Assembly (NCBI GenBank): GCA_029255685.2
Contig: CM055312.2
Coordinates: forward strand, 80,792,369 to 80,856,368
DNA: 64,000 nucleotides
Direction: 5' to 3'
Origin: Silene conica
Taxonomy: Eukaryota; Streptophyta; Magnoliopsida; Caryophyllales; Caryophyllaceae
Position numbers and translations under genes: made by a program. Of the stretch, positions 46,435 through 57,364 are shown piece after piece. The notes under the pieces are model-generated. The model searched no databases. It was not told where the DNA came from and worked only from the letters and a program-made list of their open reading frames with translations. Position 1 is the first letter of the stretch; every line of letters starts with the position of its first letter.

Positions 46435-48872
46435 GTATGGTTATGAACTTCTCTTTTGTTTTAATTTCGAATGAGTTTTATGTTGTGTTATAAATGTTGA
46501 TGAAGGTATGCATATTTTCTGGGGTATTTTTATGAAATATAAATGACTACACAAACAACATATTATCTGGGTTTTTTCTGGGTTTACGAGTTTTCTGCGT
46601 TTTTATTACATGGGTTTATGATATGAATTTTTGTTGTTAATTTATGTTGTGGTTTTTTGTTCTTGATTTAAGAAATTGAGCTATTTTTGGGTTTATGTTG
46701 TTGATTTTTGTTGTTAATTTATTTTCTTTTGGTTTTGCATGTGTTTTGGGTTTTCTGGGTAGTATAGTTTTCCTGAGTTTGAACACAAATTAAAGTGTTA
46801 ACATATGGTATTCCTTTATTTGTGGTCATGTTATTATATCCATGTTAGTTTAATTGCATATTGACTTTATACATTTACATATATACAATTTTTTTTTTTT
46901 CATATATTAGTTATTTAAAACTTGTACATATTTTATTTTTATAAATTTTAATTTATTTTTAATATCATAATATTTACACTTAAATATATAAATAAAAAAT
47001 CGAAGAAAAATTATTCATGTATTTTTTACGGAAACAAAAATGTTAGAAGAAGAGTTAAATATATGGATATTTCTATTTTTATTAGAGAAAATATTTGTTT
47101 TTACTATATTACTTTTTCAATTTCATTGAATAATTTGATACCCGTGGGTATCAACCTCATACCCTCCTCCCCCTTGGGTATGAGAAACCCATACCTCATG
47201 GGTTTGAGGTAAGGGTATCAAATTATAAAAAGTGTAAAACAAACACAAGGTATGAGTTTAGATCATTCCAAACCCATACCTCATACCTAAAATAAGTGAA
47301 CCAAACACCCCCTAAGTGATTCACTTTTTTACAATAGGTCACATATAAAATAACATAGGTGTTTACATATTTAAACACAATGTTACCAACTTCAATACGA
47401 CAACAGTTTATGCAAGAATGATAAAATTACTTGTAAAATTCACTATCTTGAGAAATACACAAACACTGTCAAATGTTTACATATTTACCCAATATGTTAC
47501 CAAAATGTAAATGACAACATATTGCGCAAAGAAGAAAATATTAGTTGTGAAATGCCGTAAGAAATAAACTAAGAATGTCAATTGTTTATATATTTATCAA
47601 TTATATGGTCCCAAATTGTAGATGGTGACATATGAATACATTGTTTAACATATACTCCCTCCTACTTTTACTAAGTGTCCCATTGTATTAAAATACTACA
47701 CCCATATATTCAAACAATGGGACACTTATAAAAAGTAGGAGAGAGTACAATACTATAAGCGATTCACTTTTTACAATAGGTCACATATAAAATGACATAG
47801 GTGTTAACATGTTTAAATACAATGTTACCAATTTCAATACGACAAAAGTTTATACAAGAATGATAAAATGTTGCCATTTTACTAAAAAAATATTGCCATT
47901 TTTTTTTAAAAAAAGTTGTAAATATAAGTGTTTCATAAACATTAAAGAAAACGAATTGAGATGATGGACATGAAGATGAAGATTAATATAAAAACAACAA
48001 AATCAATCAACATATAGACTAAACACATATTTATAAATTTTGAAAAGACAAATATAAAATGGTTGCAAAACAAATAAATAATAAGAAATCCTAAAAATAT
48101 AAAACAAAAAACAACGTAAAATAATAATAAAAATAAAACCCAAAACAATGAAGAATAAAATACCAAAAAAATCTAAAATCCGGAAGAATAAAATAAAAAA
48201 TTAAGAACAAAAACATAGAACAATGAAGACAACATATCAATAAAATCTAAAAAAATCCAAAAAAGTAAAATTAAAAATTAAAAACAAAAACTCAAAACAT
48301 TGAAGAAAAAAAACCTTTAGAAATATACTGGTCACAAATACTTAAGAAATTGAAACATATTTCAATCTATTAGATGTTTACTTAATTGATTAGTATGTTA
48401 CCATCTACCAAAATCTATAAGATGTCTAAAATTTGTTACAAAGTACTTTAATGTATAAACAAGCGAATCCGATATGATGATATTGTCTTCTATTATTTAA
48501 TAAAATTAATCAAATATAACAATCGTAGAAATAGAAAATGAACCAAAAATTGTAACAATTAGACAAACTGTTAACCATCACCAACAAATAAAATTTATTC
48601 AATAAGGAACCTAATTAAAACTGTAACTGTACAGTCCGAGGATGGTACATCGGATGTATTACATCCGAGGGTATAAGAGTCTTTTTACCTATTTATTAAT
48701 TAAAAAAAAACTAATCAAACGTTGGAAAAGTAGGAAATTGGAAAAAATTAGAAAAAATTGAAAAACGTGATTGTTAGTTATCACTAACAAAACAAAAATC
48801 ATTTCCATTATTCTAATCTTTGTTTTCTTTAATCCAACACAATAAAATCAAGATTTACTATAATATTTATCA
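46435..48872. other. AT-rich intergenic with repeats
   Basis: Contains a second copy of aatgttgatgaaggtatg (46493), a half Tourist-like end (gaaccaaacaccccct near 47300), a direct repeat pair of about 110 bp (47326-47440 and 47756-47870; tttacaataggtcacatata), and a Stowaway MITE at 47655. No gene seen. Confidence 0.5.
47655..47745. mobile_element. Stowaway-like MITE, 91 bp
   Basis: CTCCCTCCTACTTTTACTAA at the left and the complement (aaaaagtaggagagag) at the right, TA on both sides; acaatgggacactt and aagtgtcccattgt continue the inverted repeat, so it is almost a full hairpin. Confidence 0.85.
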
Positions 48873-49034
48873 ATGACAGAAGATTCAACAAGTTTTGTAC
48901 AATTACTATCAAGTAACAATATGCAAATGACGGAATCATCAACGGGTGATCGACAAATGATTGATGCGCGCGCGTCTACTATTGTTGACGAATTTCGTGT
49001 AGAAGAAGCTGTAAATCAGAGTTCTCACACAATA
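48873..49034 (+). other. Orphan first-exon-like open frame
   Basis: ATG at 48873 opens MTEDSTSFVQLLSSNNMQMT and the frame reaches ctcacacaatag|gtaaat, a good donor, at 49034. The acidic, Ser/Asn-rich peptide resembles N-termini of FAR1-related proteins only loosely; I cannot name it. Downstream DNA is repeat-rich and then interrupted by the Mutator and CACTA insertions. Confidence 0.3.
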
Positions 49035-49099
49035 GGTAAATCTAATATTCAAAATTATTTACTTATACTGATTTTTATTATTTGAAAATTAGAGATAAT

Positions 49100-49330
49100 T
49101 CAATAATAGTACTCAGAAAGTTTGTTAAATGCTCCGAAACTTTGGGGAAGTGCTCAAAACGAGAGCTTTGTTAAATGTTTGGTAAGCCAATAAAATATAG
49201 TACAATACTCAAAACCCATATTAGCTAATAAAATTCAATGATGATGCTCGAAAGTAAAGTAAGCTGCTCCAAAACCGTGTTATGCTCAAAAAGTATTATA
49301 CAATGCTCGAAAACCATGTTAGCTAATACA
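49100..49330. repeat. GCTCRAAA-type repeat block, part 1
   Basis: Made of short variants of tgctcgaaaaccatgttagc, tgctccaaaaccgtgtta and aaaatatagtacaatgctc. The same block continues at 54541-54883 and 59576-60077. 49194-49330 closely matches 54783-54883 plus 59576-59612 and so contains the unoccupied version of the CACTA target site (ATT at 49295-49297). Confidence 0.8.
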
Positions 49331-49540
49331 TAGGTTTTTTCTATATGGTAACCCTGTGGTTTTCCAAATTCTACGTGGTAACCCTGTATTTCAGGAAAGT
49401 TTTTTGGTAACCCTTAGGTGCCTTAATTACGTTAACCATAACCCTAAACTATGAAACCGTCAATTTGTCCGTTAAGCTGCTGACATTGCACGTTAAATGG
49501 CTGACTGGGATGGATGACTAGGCTGATTATGTGGATGGAT
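49331..49540. repeat. Mutator element left TIR
   Basis: Inverted match to 54331-54540 with few differences. It carries the probable transposase promoter. Confidence 0.85.
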
Positions 49541-49752
49541 TTGTTGACATGGATAATGAATTAACACAAAAAAAACAAAAAAACCCCTTTTGTTTGAAAG
49601 ACCATCGGTCTCCCAGTATCACTCCCCCTGTTTCCCATTTCAAACCCAACATCATTCTTTCAAAAATTAGGGTTTCATTCAAAATCATCCTTAATTAAAA
49701 ATCACACCAATTTTCTTGCTGCCTCTCAAGCACCATCTGTTACTTGATAAAG

Positions 49753-49964
49753 GTACTCATCTTCACTTATTTTATTGTTGTTTAATTTTGCTTTTTTGCT
49801 ATTATTTTGGTATTATTGCTGGTAATTGTTAGTGTATTGCTCGGTTTTTGACAAATTTATCAACTTTCACTTCTAATCTAACATATTTTGTTAATTTTAT
49901 GCATACATATTGTTGTTCATTCATTTAAAAGACAAATTTTGCGGTTTTTGAATTTTGAATGCAG
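49753..49964 (+). other. Intron in the 5' leader of the transposase gene
   Basis: Donor aaag|gtactc and acceptor gaatgcag two bases before the ATG at 49966; the upstream in-frame ATG at 49888 lies inside this intron and is not used in the model. Confidence 0.55.
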
Positions 49965-49965
49965 T

Positions 49966-52900
49966 ATGGAAAATGTTGTGGTGAAAATGCATTATAAAGT
50001 GAATTTTGTTGAAGTATTGATTGAAGATACAGATAGAGCTTTGCTTATTGATTTATACAACGACGTGTATGATGAGGCTGAAGCAGAAAATATTGAGTTA
50101 CCTAGACACCCTTCACTAGCATATTCGTATAAAATGAAGTCATGGTGGTTAAGGACTGATAGTGATCTAATGGAAATGTTCAGTAGATTAGGGTCTAAGA
50201 AAATAATAGACTTATGGGTTGGGGAAGAGGTTCAACCATGCCATGTTCTTGTTATGGCAAGACAACTTAGGGCAAGTCAGAGGATGAAAAAAAATGGTGA
50301 AGTTGATGTTGTGAATAAGAATGTTGGGAGAATTGAAGATGTTAGGGTTGTTGATGATGTTGGGGTGGATGATGATAATGAGGTTGCTGATGATGTTTGG
50401 GATGATGATATTTGGGATGCTGGTGTTGCTGAGGATGCTGAGCATGTTTGGGATAGTGTGGTTGGTGATGGAAATGTTGGGGTCAGTCTAGAGAAGGATA
50501 AAAATGCCCCTGCATCTACTGAAACAAAGAAGTTGTCTTGTAGGAAAAGTGTGCTCAAGCCTAAGCCTAAGCCTAAGCCAAAATCTGCCTCTATTGACAA
50601 CAATGACCCTGCTATCACTGAAAAAAATGCCTCTGCCACTGCTGCTGTTGTATTGACCCCTAGGAGAAGTTCCAGATTGAACAATAATGTTCATGTCACT
50701 GCCTCTATTGACAACAATGATCCTGATGTTCTGGTGTTGACTGATTTGGAAGCTCATACTATTTTGAGTGACCATGCTGAAGTTAGTGATTATAGGAGAT
50801 CAACTGATAATGTTGTAAGGAACAATCCTAGGTTGGCAGAGAAAAATCAAACACAGCAGCCACCAACTACCCAATCTGGTAAGCCTCCACCAACTACCCA
50901 ATCTTCACAAACACAGCAGCCAAAGTTAAAGTTGGCCAGGACTAGTGCCAAAAGAAAAGGGGTATATGTCCCTAAAGTGAAGTCAACTGAAACTGTGTTG
51001 GCAGAGAAAAATCAAATAGTTACAAGGAGTCAAAATTCAAGAGGAGGAAGACAACTTACCATATCTGATTCAGAAGGATCTGAAAGTGATGGATCATATG
51101 TTCCAATGTCTGATGAAGAAGAGGTTGATGAGGGTGGTGGGTTGTCTGATCTTGAGGCAGAGGATAATAGAATAATATCAACATTGGAGTATGTTGATGA
51201 TGACTATAATCCATATGAGGTGGATGGATGGACTGATGAGGGTGGAGGATATAATGCACAGTTGTTCAAAAATGGTGAGTTCTATGAAAATAAAGTATTT
51301 GGTGCAATTAGGTTGAAACCTTGACAACTTTTCATGGACAAGGATCACTTCAAAGATGTATTGAGAGATTTTTGTGTGCAAGAAGGGTTTACACTGGTTG
51401 TTGTGAAGGCTGAAAGGAACAGATACACAGCTGATTGTGCTACTGCAAACTGTGGGTGGAGAATACATGCATCTATGCTTCAAGATGGCAGAACATGGGC
51501 AATAAAGTCCATAAGAAGCCCTGACCATGGATGTAATGGTGTGAGAACCAAGAACCCAATGGCAAACTGTAAGTGGGTGGCAAAGAAATTAATGGAGGAC
51601 ATAAGGGCTAATCATGCAATAACTGCTCAGTCAGTTAATGATTTTTTAATGCAGAGATATGGACTTGAAATGCCTAAGTCATCTGTTTATAAGATGAAGG
51701 AGATTGCTTTAAGAGAGATCAATGGGGGGCATGATGATTCTTATAGACTACTTTGCCATTACTGTGAAATGATAAAGCTCACTAATCCTGGCAGTGTTGC
51801 ATTGGCATCTGGGTTTACTAATGAGGATGGTGTTCTACAGTTCAAGTCATGCTTCATTTCATTCCATGCTCAAATTGTTGGGTTACTTAGAGGATGTAGG
51901 AGTTTGATTGGAGTTGATGATGCACATTTGAAAGGGAATTATGGAGGGGTGTTGTTATCAGCAGTTGCATTAGATGGAAACAATGAAATTTTCCCCATAG
52001 TTGTTGCAGTTGTGTCATGTGAGAATAAAGAAAGCTGGTGCTACTTCTTTAATCATTTGAAACAGATAGTCAGTGACTCTGGTAGGTATGATTGGACTAT
52101 AATTTCTGATAGGCAGAAGGGTGTTGAACCAGCTTTAGAGACTGTATGGCCAGAAGCATATAGGAGGTACTGTTGTAGGCATTTGTGTAAGAATTTTAAG
52201 CAAGATCACCCTGGTTTGTTGATGCATGGACTGTTTTGGAGGGTGGTAGGTGCCACTTCAGAGTACACTTTCAAGAAGGCACTTGAATTGGTAGCTCAGC
52301 ATGGTGGGATAAGGGCTGCCAGATGGTTTTTAGACTTGGGTGACAAAGAGTCATGGGCCAAATATAAATTTGACCCAAAGCTTTGTTGTGAAGACAATAC
52401 AAGTAATTTTGTAGAGAGTTTTAATGCTACACTTGGAGTTCATAGATGCAACCCTGTTTTAAGCATGCTTGAAGGTAAGACATGCTAATTGTATTCAATT
52501 TCAGATTTTAATAATGTGTTTATGATCTAATTTATTTGTGCTAACTGACTGTGATAGGTATTAGAAGGATGGGAATGGTTAGACATGCATATAGGCAAGC
52601 AGCAGCTGACAGTTGGGAAGATGATGGTGTTTGTCCCAACATTTTAAACAGGCTGAAAGAACTGAACAAAAATTCAAGATTTTGCACTGTATATTGCTCT
52701 GGAAATGGTGAGTATGAGGTGCGTGATGGTGCTTATTTTCTGCCTGTAAACCTCAACCTTCGAACTTGTGAATGTGGAGCATGGCAACTCAGTGGAATAC
52801 CATGCAAACATGCTGTCAGAGCCATACTAAATGCTGGTAGGGAGCCTGCTGATTTTGTTAGTGAATGGTTCAGTGTAAAGAGGTACAAGGAAGCATATGG

Positions 52901-53399
52901 GTTGAACATTCACCCAATTGCAGATTCAGATCAATGGCCAGCTATGGATGTCCTCTCATTAGAACCACCACCCCTTAAGAGGTCTATTGGTAGAGCTGCT
53001 AGAAACAGAAGAAGAGAGCCGGGGGAAGAAAGAAAAGGAAAGAGATCTATTGTCATCACTTGCAAGAAGTGTGGATGCATTGGTCACAACTCAAAAACAT
53101 GTAAGGGAGGATATACTACAAAGGAAAGGAATGAGCTTCAAGGGAAGTTTACTAACAAAAGGTCAAGGACATGTCAGCCATCAACATCTAGGCTAAATTT
53201 TAGGTCTTTGAATGATTTGGAAGCATTAGTAATGGGTAGTCAAGCATCAACCTCAACTAACCCTATGCCAACACCCACTCAAGGTCAGACTTCAACTCAA
53301 GCTCAGTCTTCCCAAGCTGGTACTCAAGGAGCACAGAAGAGAGGCAGGAAAAGGAAGTTAACACCCACTCAGTCTTCCCAAGCTGCTGCCAGAAAATGA
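49966..53399 (+). pseudogene. MuDR-type transposase gene, one nonsense codon
   Basis: The frame runs 49966-52474, then an 83-bp intron (52475-52557, gaag|gtaaga to gatag), then 52558-53399: 1117 codons including the final stop. In-frame TGA at 51322 interrupts it where the family pattern KPWQLF has Trp (here KP, stop, QLF). Domains in order: PB1-like N-terminal domain (MHYKVNFVEVLIE), a long acidic, Lys/Pro-rich linker, the Mu DNA-binding region (FKDVLRDFCVQEGFTL), the MULE DDE core (GVDDAHLKGNYGGVLLSAVA and TIISDRQKGVEPALE), a SWIM zinc finger (CECGAWQLSGIPCKHAV) and a CCHC knuckle (CKKCGCIGHNSKTC). All conserved parts are intact except for the stop. It would cut and paste elements with matching TIRs. 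Readthrough cannot be excluded. Confidence 0.9.
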
Positions 53400-53736
53400 A
53401 AAACGAAGGTGAATGAATGCAGGATAATGAAGGAGAATGAATCAAGCTGAGCAGTCTGTTTTTGGCCTGGTTTGGTCTGTTTTTGGGTTGTTTTTGGCAT
53501 GTGTTGGTCTGTTTTTGGTCTGTACTGTTCTGTATTGGTCTGTTTTGTCCATGAATCAAGCTCAGTCTCCTTTTTTGTCTGTTTTTGGTCTGTTTTGTAC
53601 ATGAATCAGTTGCATTTTGATTCATAAACAATCATGTTCCTGCATTTTGCTTCAATCAAGTAATTTAATGAAAGTTTGCTTGTTCAATCTCATGTCTTGG
53701 AAATCAGATTTTATTTCATAATACCCAGAATTACAA
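53400..53736. other. Spacer between the two Mutator genes
   Basis: Rich in tctgtttttgg/ggtctgtttt repeats (53450-53610), probably 3' untranslated DNA of both genes. No gene seen. Confidence 0.5.
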
Positions 53737-54119
53737 TTACATCTTATACATAAAGGCTACAACCAATAACATTAACATAACACCGACTAACTTAACATAA
53801 AACTTGACAACATTTGCTAATTCAACTAGTTCTTTCTTCAACCTCACAATGTCATCATTTTCGCCTTCAACACCACTTGACCCGTCTTCCTCCTCATAAG
53901 CATGCTTCAAATCCAGCTTTTGAGTATGAATAATATGATTCTCCGTCAACCAACTGACAAAAATATTACATTCTTCACATTTAAAGTAGGATTTCTTGGG
54001 TTACTTGCAGATCCAGATATTTTTATGACTGCATTCCGTCCACATCGATAACAACGTTGAGTTAGAAACTCCATTCCCATTATTGGGTAGCTTTTAGAAG
54101 TGTTTGAAGAAGAAGACAT
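53737..54119 (-). pseudogene. zf-GRF zinc-finger, coiled-coil, transmembrane protein, one frameshift
   Basis: From ATG at 54119 the minus strand reads MSSSSNTSKSYPIM, then CYRCGRNAVIKISGSASNP. After one missing base near 53985 the next frame gives YFKCEECNIFVSWLTENH. Together this is a GRF-type zinc finger (CxxCG, then NPxxxYFKCxxC). A charged helical part (IVRLKKELVELANVVKF) and a C-terminal membrane helix (LVGVMLMLLVVAFMYK) follow. The full length would be 127 residues. It starts close to the right TIR and converges on the transposase gene, the place occupied by mudrB in maize MuDR. GRF fingers bind single-stranded nucleic acid in other proteins; the role here is unknown. Confidence 0.8.
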
Positions 54120-54330
54120 GAAGTTGGAAAATGAAGAACAAATAAAACGAAGGGTTGGAAATTGAGTTTGCTGGAAATAAGGAACAAAATGAAGGAGAGG
54201 GAGGGAGGAAGGAGAATGAAGAAGTAGAAGGATAATAAATGAGGAGAATAAAGAGGGAAATATATAGAGTATATAAAAGGAGAATTGGAGGGAAATGCAC
54301 AAACAGTTGGAGGGAAAAAATAGCCAAGTC

Positions 54331-54540
54331 ATCCATCCACATAATCAGCCTAGTCATCCATCCCAGTCAGCCATTTAACGTGCCATGTCAGCAGCTTAAC
54401 GGACAAATTGACGGTTTCATAGTTTAGGGTTATGGTTAACGTAATTAAGGCACCTAAGGGTTACCAAAAAACTTTCCTGAAATACAGGGTTACCACGTAG
54501 AATTTGGAAAACCACAGGGTTACCGTATAGAAAAACCCTA
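54331..54540. repeat. Mutator element right TIR
   Basis: Inverted match to 49331-49540; outer end gtatagaaaaacccta. Confidence 0.85.
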
Positions 54541-54883
54541 AACTTAAATAATGACGCTCAAAAATATAGTATGTTGCTCGAAAACCGTGTCATGCTAAAA
54601 AAATATAGTACAATGATCGAAAACCATGTTAGCTCATAAACTTCAATGACGATGCTCAAAAATATAGTGTGCTGCTCCAAAACCGTATTATGCTAAAAAA
54701 ATATAGTACAATGCTCTAAAATCAAATTTGCTTAGATAATTTAACGATGATGTTCTGAAACTTTGTAGAGATGCTCTGAAATATAGTACAATACACAAAA
54801 CCCATATTAGCTAATAAAATTCAATGATGATGCTCGAAAGTAAAGTAAGCTGCTCCAAAACCATGTGATGCTAAAGAAGTATT
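54541..54883. repeat. GCTCRAAA-type repeat block, part 2
   Basis: Same phrase set as 49100-49330; interrupted on the left by the Mutator element and on the right by the CACTA element. Confidence 0.8.
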
Positions 54884-54899
54884 CACTAGTAGAAAAAAC

Positions 54900-55200
54900 C
54901 CCTATTACGACGCCTTTATCGTGGCGTTTCTAATAGAAACGTCGCAAAAAACATAACAAATTGGCGGGAGGAAATTTTTCAAGGTGTAGAAGGTTTATTG
55001 TGGCGGTTTAAATTAAGAACCGACATAATAGAATTAGATATTTACGACGGTTTCATATAAGAAACGCCACTATAAGTCAATTACGGCGGTTGTATTAACA
55101 ACCGACGTTAAAGTTAATAATATTTGACAATATTTTTTATTAAACAACCGTCGTCATATGTTTTTGTGGCGTTTTTAACCAGAACCGACATAATACTCAG
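54900..55200. repeat. CACTA 5' subterminal array
   Basis: Alternating acggcggttgt, gacggtttc, aaccgacat and aaccgccac-like motifs within 300 bp of the terminus. Confidence 0.7.
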
Positions 55201-56439
55201 CCAAATAAGACATCAATCTTTTATTTATGAAGTAAAATATAATGATTCATAATAATAAAATTAAAGCTCACTAAAAAAACACATTCACCGCTCAAATAAT
55301 CATGATGAACATTAGGATTCAATCTTTTCGTTTTGGTCATAACGAAGAAAAATTTTCTTCGATCCCTTTCATTTTTCCTCAGTCGTCTTCTCTTCCTCAG
55401 TCACTACTTTTCTCCCTCCTTCGTCTTCTCTTGAGCTTTGTTCGTTATCGTTGTCCTCGGGTAAGTTTTAAAACCTAATTCAGTTTTCGAATTTTTATTT
55501 TCGCCCAATTTCCTAAACCCTAATTTTAGTGATTATAATTGTGAGATATTTTTCAAGAATTAGTTCATAGCCTTTTGTACGCTCACGAATCCCTAAATGG
55601 AAACGTAATAGATGGATATGTGGATTTGAAATCGTAAAAAGTGTTGAACAGGGAAGATATTATGAAACCTAAGAATTTTCATAGCAGTATAGGGTTCTAG
55701 GAGCCAAGTTTGATTGAATTTTCTCATTGAATTGAGTTTATTGCTAGTGTGCCTTACTTGAAACATGAAAAGTCTGTTTGTTCTTTGTTGAGGTATTATG
55801 AAACTGTGTTCCTTTGATTTAGTCTGTTTGTTCTTTGTTGAGGTATTATGAAACGCTAAATTTTTTTTGTTTTGGTTCCGGAAAAAATTACTTGATTTGA
55901 GCTCTTTTGTTTGAAAAATAGCCTCACTATTGTCCGCTAAATACTCTACTGGAAGAGTCTTATATAAATGCACTTTAAGTATATAGCTGGTTGTTGGTTT
56001 AAGAGGTTGTTCATCTAAATAATCAACCAAGGTATTTAGACTTCAATTGCCTATTTTGCTCGGATTGGTTGCCGTGAATTGTATTAGGAAATTGAAGTAG
56101 GTTTCTTTGAGTTGAGCCAAGTCAAGCACTCGTGCTCGTTGATCAAAGCTTATTTCCCTCTTATAGCTTCTCCTTAACACTCCTATTATATAGAGCAACA
56201 GGCCCAAGAGCCTTCCAATTCATTAACAACGATGATTGCGCTGATGAAGCCTTTACCACTGATTCCATTCTACAAATTAACCATGGAAGCAGGTTTAGCA
56301 GTTACAACTCTTGTGTAAGGCAACTAGTAAGGAAGAGTCCATATATTATAAAGAGTACTGATGATTATTTGTATCGATGATCGATGTCAATGATATTTTG
56401 ATATCATATAGATCGTATAAATAGTAGAGTTCCAATTAT
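55201..56439 (+). other. CACTA interior, origin mostly unknown
   Basis: 55340-55460 is C/T-rich and looks like a plant 5' leader ending in a donor (cctcgg|gtaagt). A direct repeat tctgtttgttctttgttgag occurs at 55769 and 55822. A frame at 56165-56380 (AFQFINNDDCADEAFTTDS) may be further captured coding DNA, but I do not recognise it. Confidence 0.4.
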
Positions 56440-56890
56440 GCACCGGAAACCGGGGTTCGTTATGAGGGCATTTACAGAATTGAGAAGTGCTGGCTTAAGC
56501 TCCGACAAGAAGGAAAATATGGAAAGGTAAAAAAGTCTAACTGTTTATTGTCCCTTTGTGTTTAGAAAATATTGAATAACATGTTTCGATGGTGTTTCTG
56601 GTTTTTTTTGTGCTTCTGCAACATAAGGTGTGCAAATATCTATTTGTTAGATGTGACAACAGCCCAGCACCATGGACAAGGTTGATACATTTTCAACGTA
56701 TATTCTAATACGTTTAACTTTTATGGTTGTAATTTATGACAATTTTAGTTTTGATGTGGCAGTGACGATCATGGTGACAAGCATTGGTCACAGGCCAAGA
56801 CCATTGCCATACGTACCGGAGCTGAAACACGCTATTCAGCTAACTGAGAGAAAACAAAGTGCACACTGGGATATTGGTGCGAGTAGCTTG
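56437..56890 (+). pseudogene. Captured SRA (YDG) domain fragment, ORTHRUS/VIM-like
   Basis: Three exon pieces with splice sites kept. 56437-56526: APETGVRYEGIYRIEKCWLK, then LRQEGKYGK and GTAAAA. 56628-56680: VCKYLFVRCDNSPAPWT, then GTTGAT. 56763-56885: SDDHGD, an extra 13 bases that shift the frame, then RPRPLPYVPELKHAIQLTER and a degraded end. This is the second half of the SRA domain that reads hemimethylated CG DNA in ORTHRUS/VIM (UHRF-like) E3 ligases. The PHD and RING parts are missing, so it cannot be functional. Kept introns show DNA-level capture by the CACTA element. Confidence 0.8.
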
Positions 56891-57364
56891 CTAGTCGTTG
56901 TGTACTGTTGATATTCTTGACATAAATTCTCTTCTGGGCTTTAGCCTTTTTTGTCCTAGTCTGGACTTAGAATCTCAGATCGGGTGCCAGTAGATGTCCT
57001 TTGGTATTTCATAGTTCATACTATCACTCTATTTTGCAGTGGACCAATTTACCCTTTCATCTGCGACCCAATGATTTTATTAAACTTCCATTGATGCGAT
57101 ATCCTGACTACATACACTTAAACTCTTTCTGGTCTTCAGTATAAGGTTATCCTACACTTTTAGCTTTTACTGAGTATTTATTACCCTTCTGCCTTCTTCG
57201 ATCTCATTCTAATCAACCTTTCTACTTTCTTAATGCATGTTCTCAGAATGGGAAACGGGCCTAACATAAATACAGGGGACATTGTTGTGGTAGGTCAACC
57301 TTCTACATCGCAATCTTTAAGCAGGTTTTTATTTTTTTGCTATAAGTTAATTTTTTATTATATA

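Larger units (their letters stand above)
49331..54540 (+). mobile_element. Mutator-like (MuDR-type) element with two convergent genes
   Basis: The terminal inverted repeats are about 210 bp: left 49331-49540 (taggttttttctatatggta), right 54331-54540, nearly identical when inverted (shared ggtaaccctgtggttttcca, ggaaagttttttggtaaccc, ccgttaagctgctgac). Between them lie a transposase gene on the plus strand and a small gene on the minus strand facing it, with about 340 bp between their ends. This is the layout of MuDR. No clean 9-bp target duplication was found; the flanks are a repeat and may have changed. Both genes have one disabling change, so this copy is probably recently dead. Confidence 0.9.

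Noticed and set aside
50277-50775. Antisense frames under the transposase linker
   Set aside because: Low-complexity shadows of the Asp/Glu-rich and Lys/Pro-rich linker on the coding strand.
53946-54357. Longer upstream start for the zf-GRF gene (Phe/Leu/Ser-rich N-terminus)
   Set aside because: The extension is the reading of a T/C-rich leader near the TIR; the ATG at 54119 directly before the conserved part fits better.
49321-54549. A 9-bp target duplication for the Mutator element
   Set aside because: Left flank gctaatacat and right flank ctaaacttaa do not match; comparison with uninterrupted repeat copies does not give a clean duplication.
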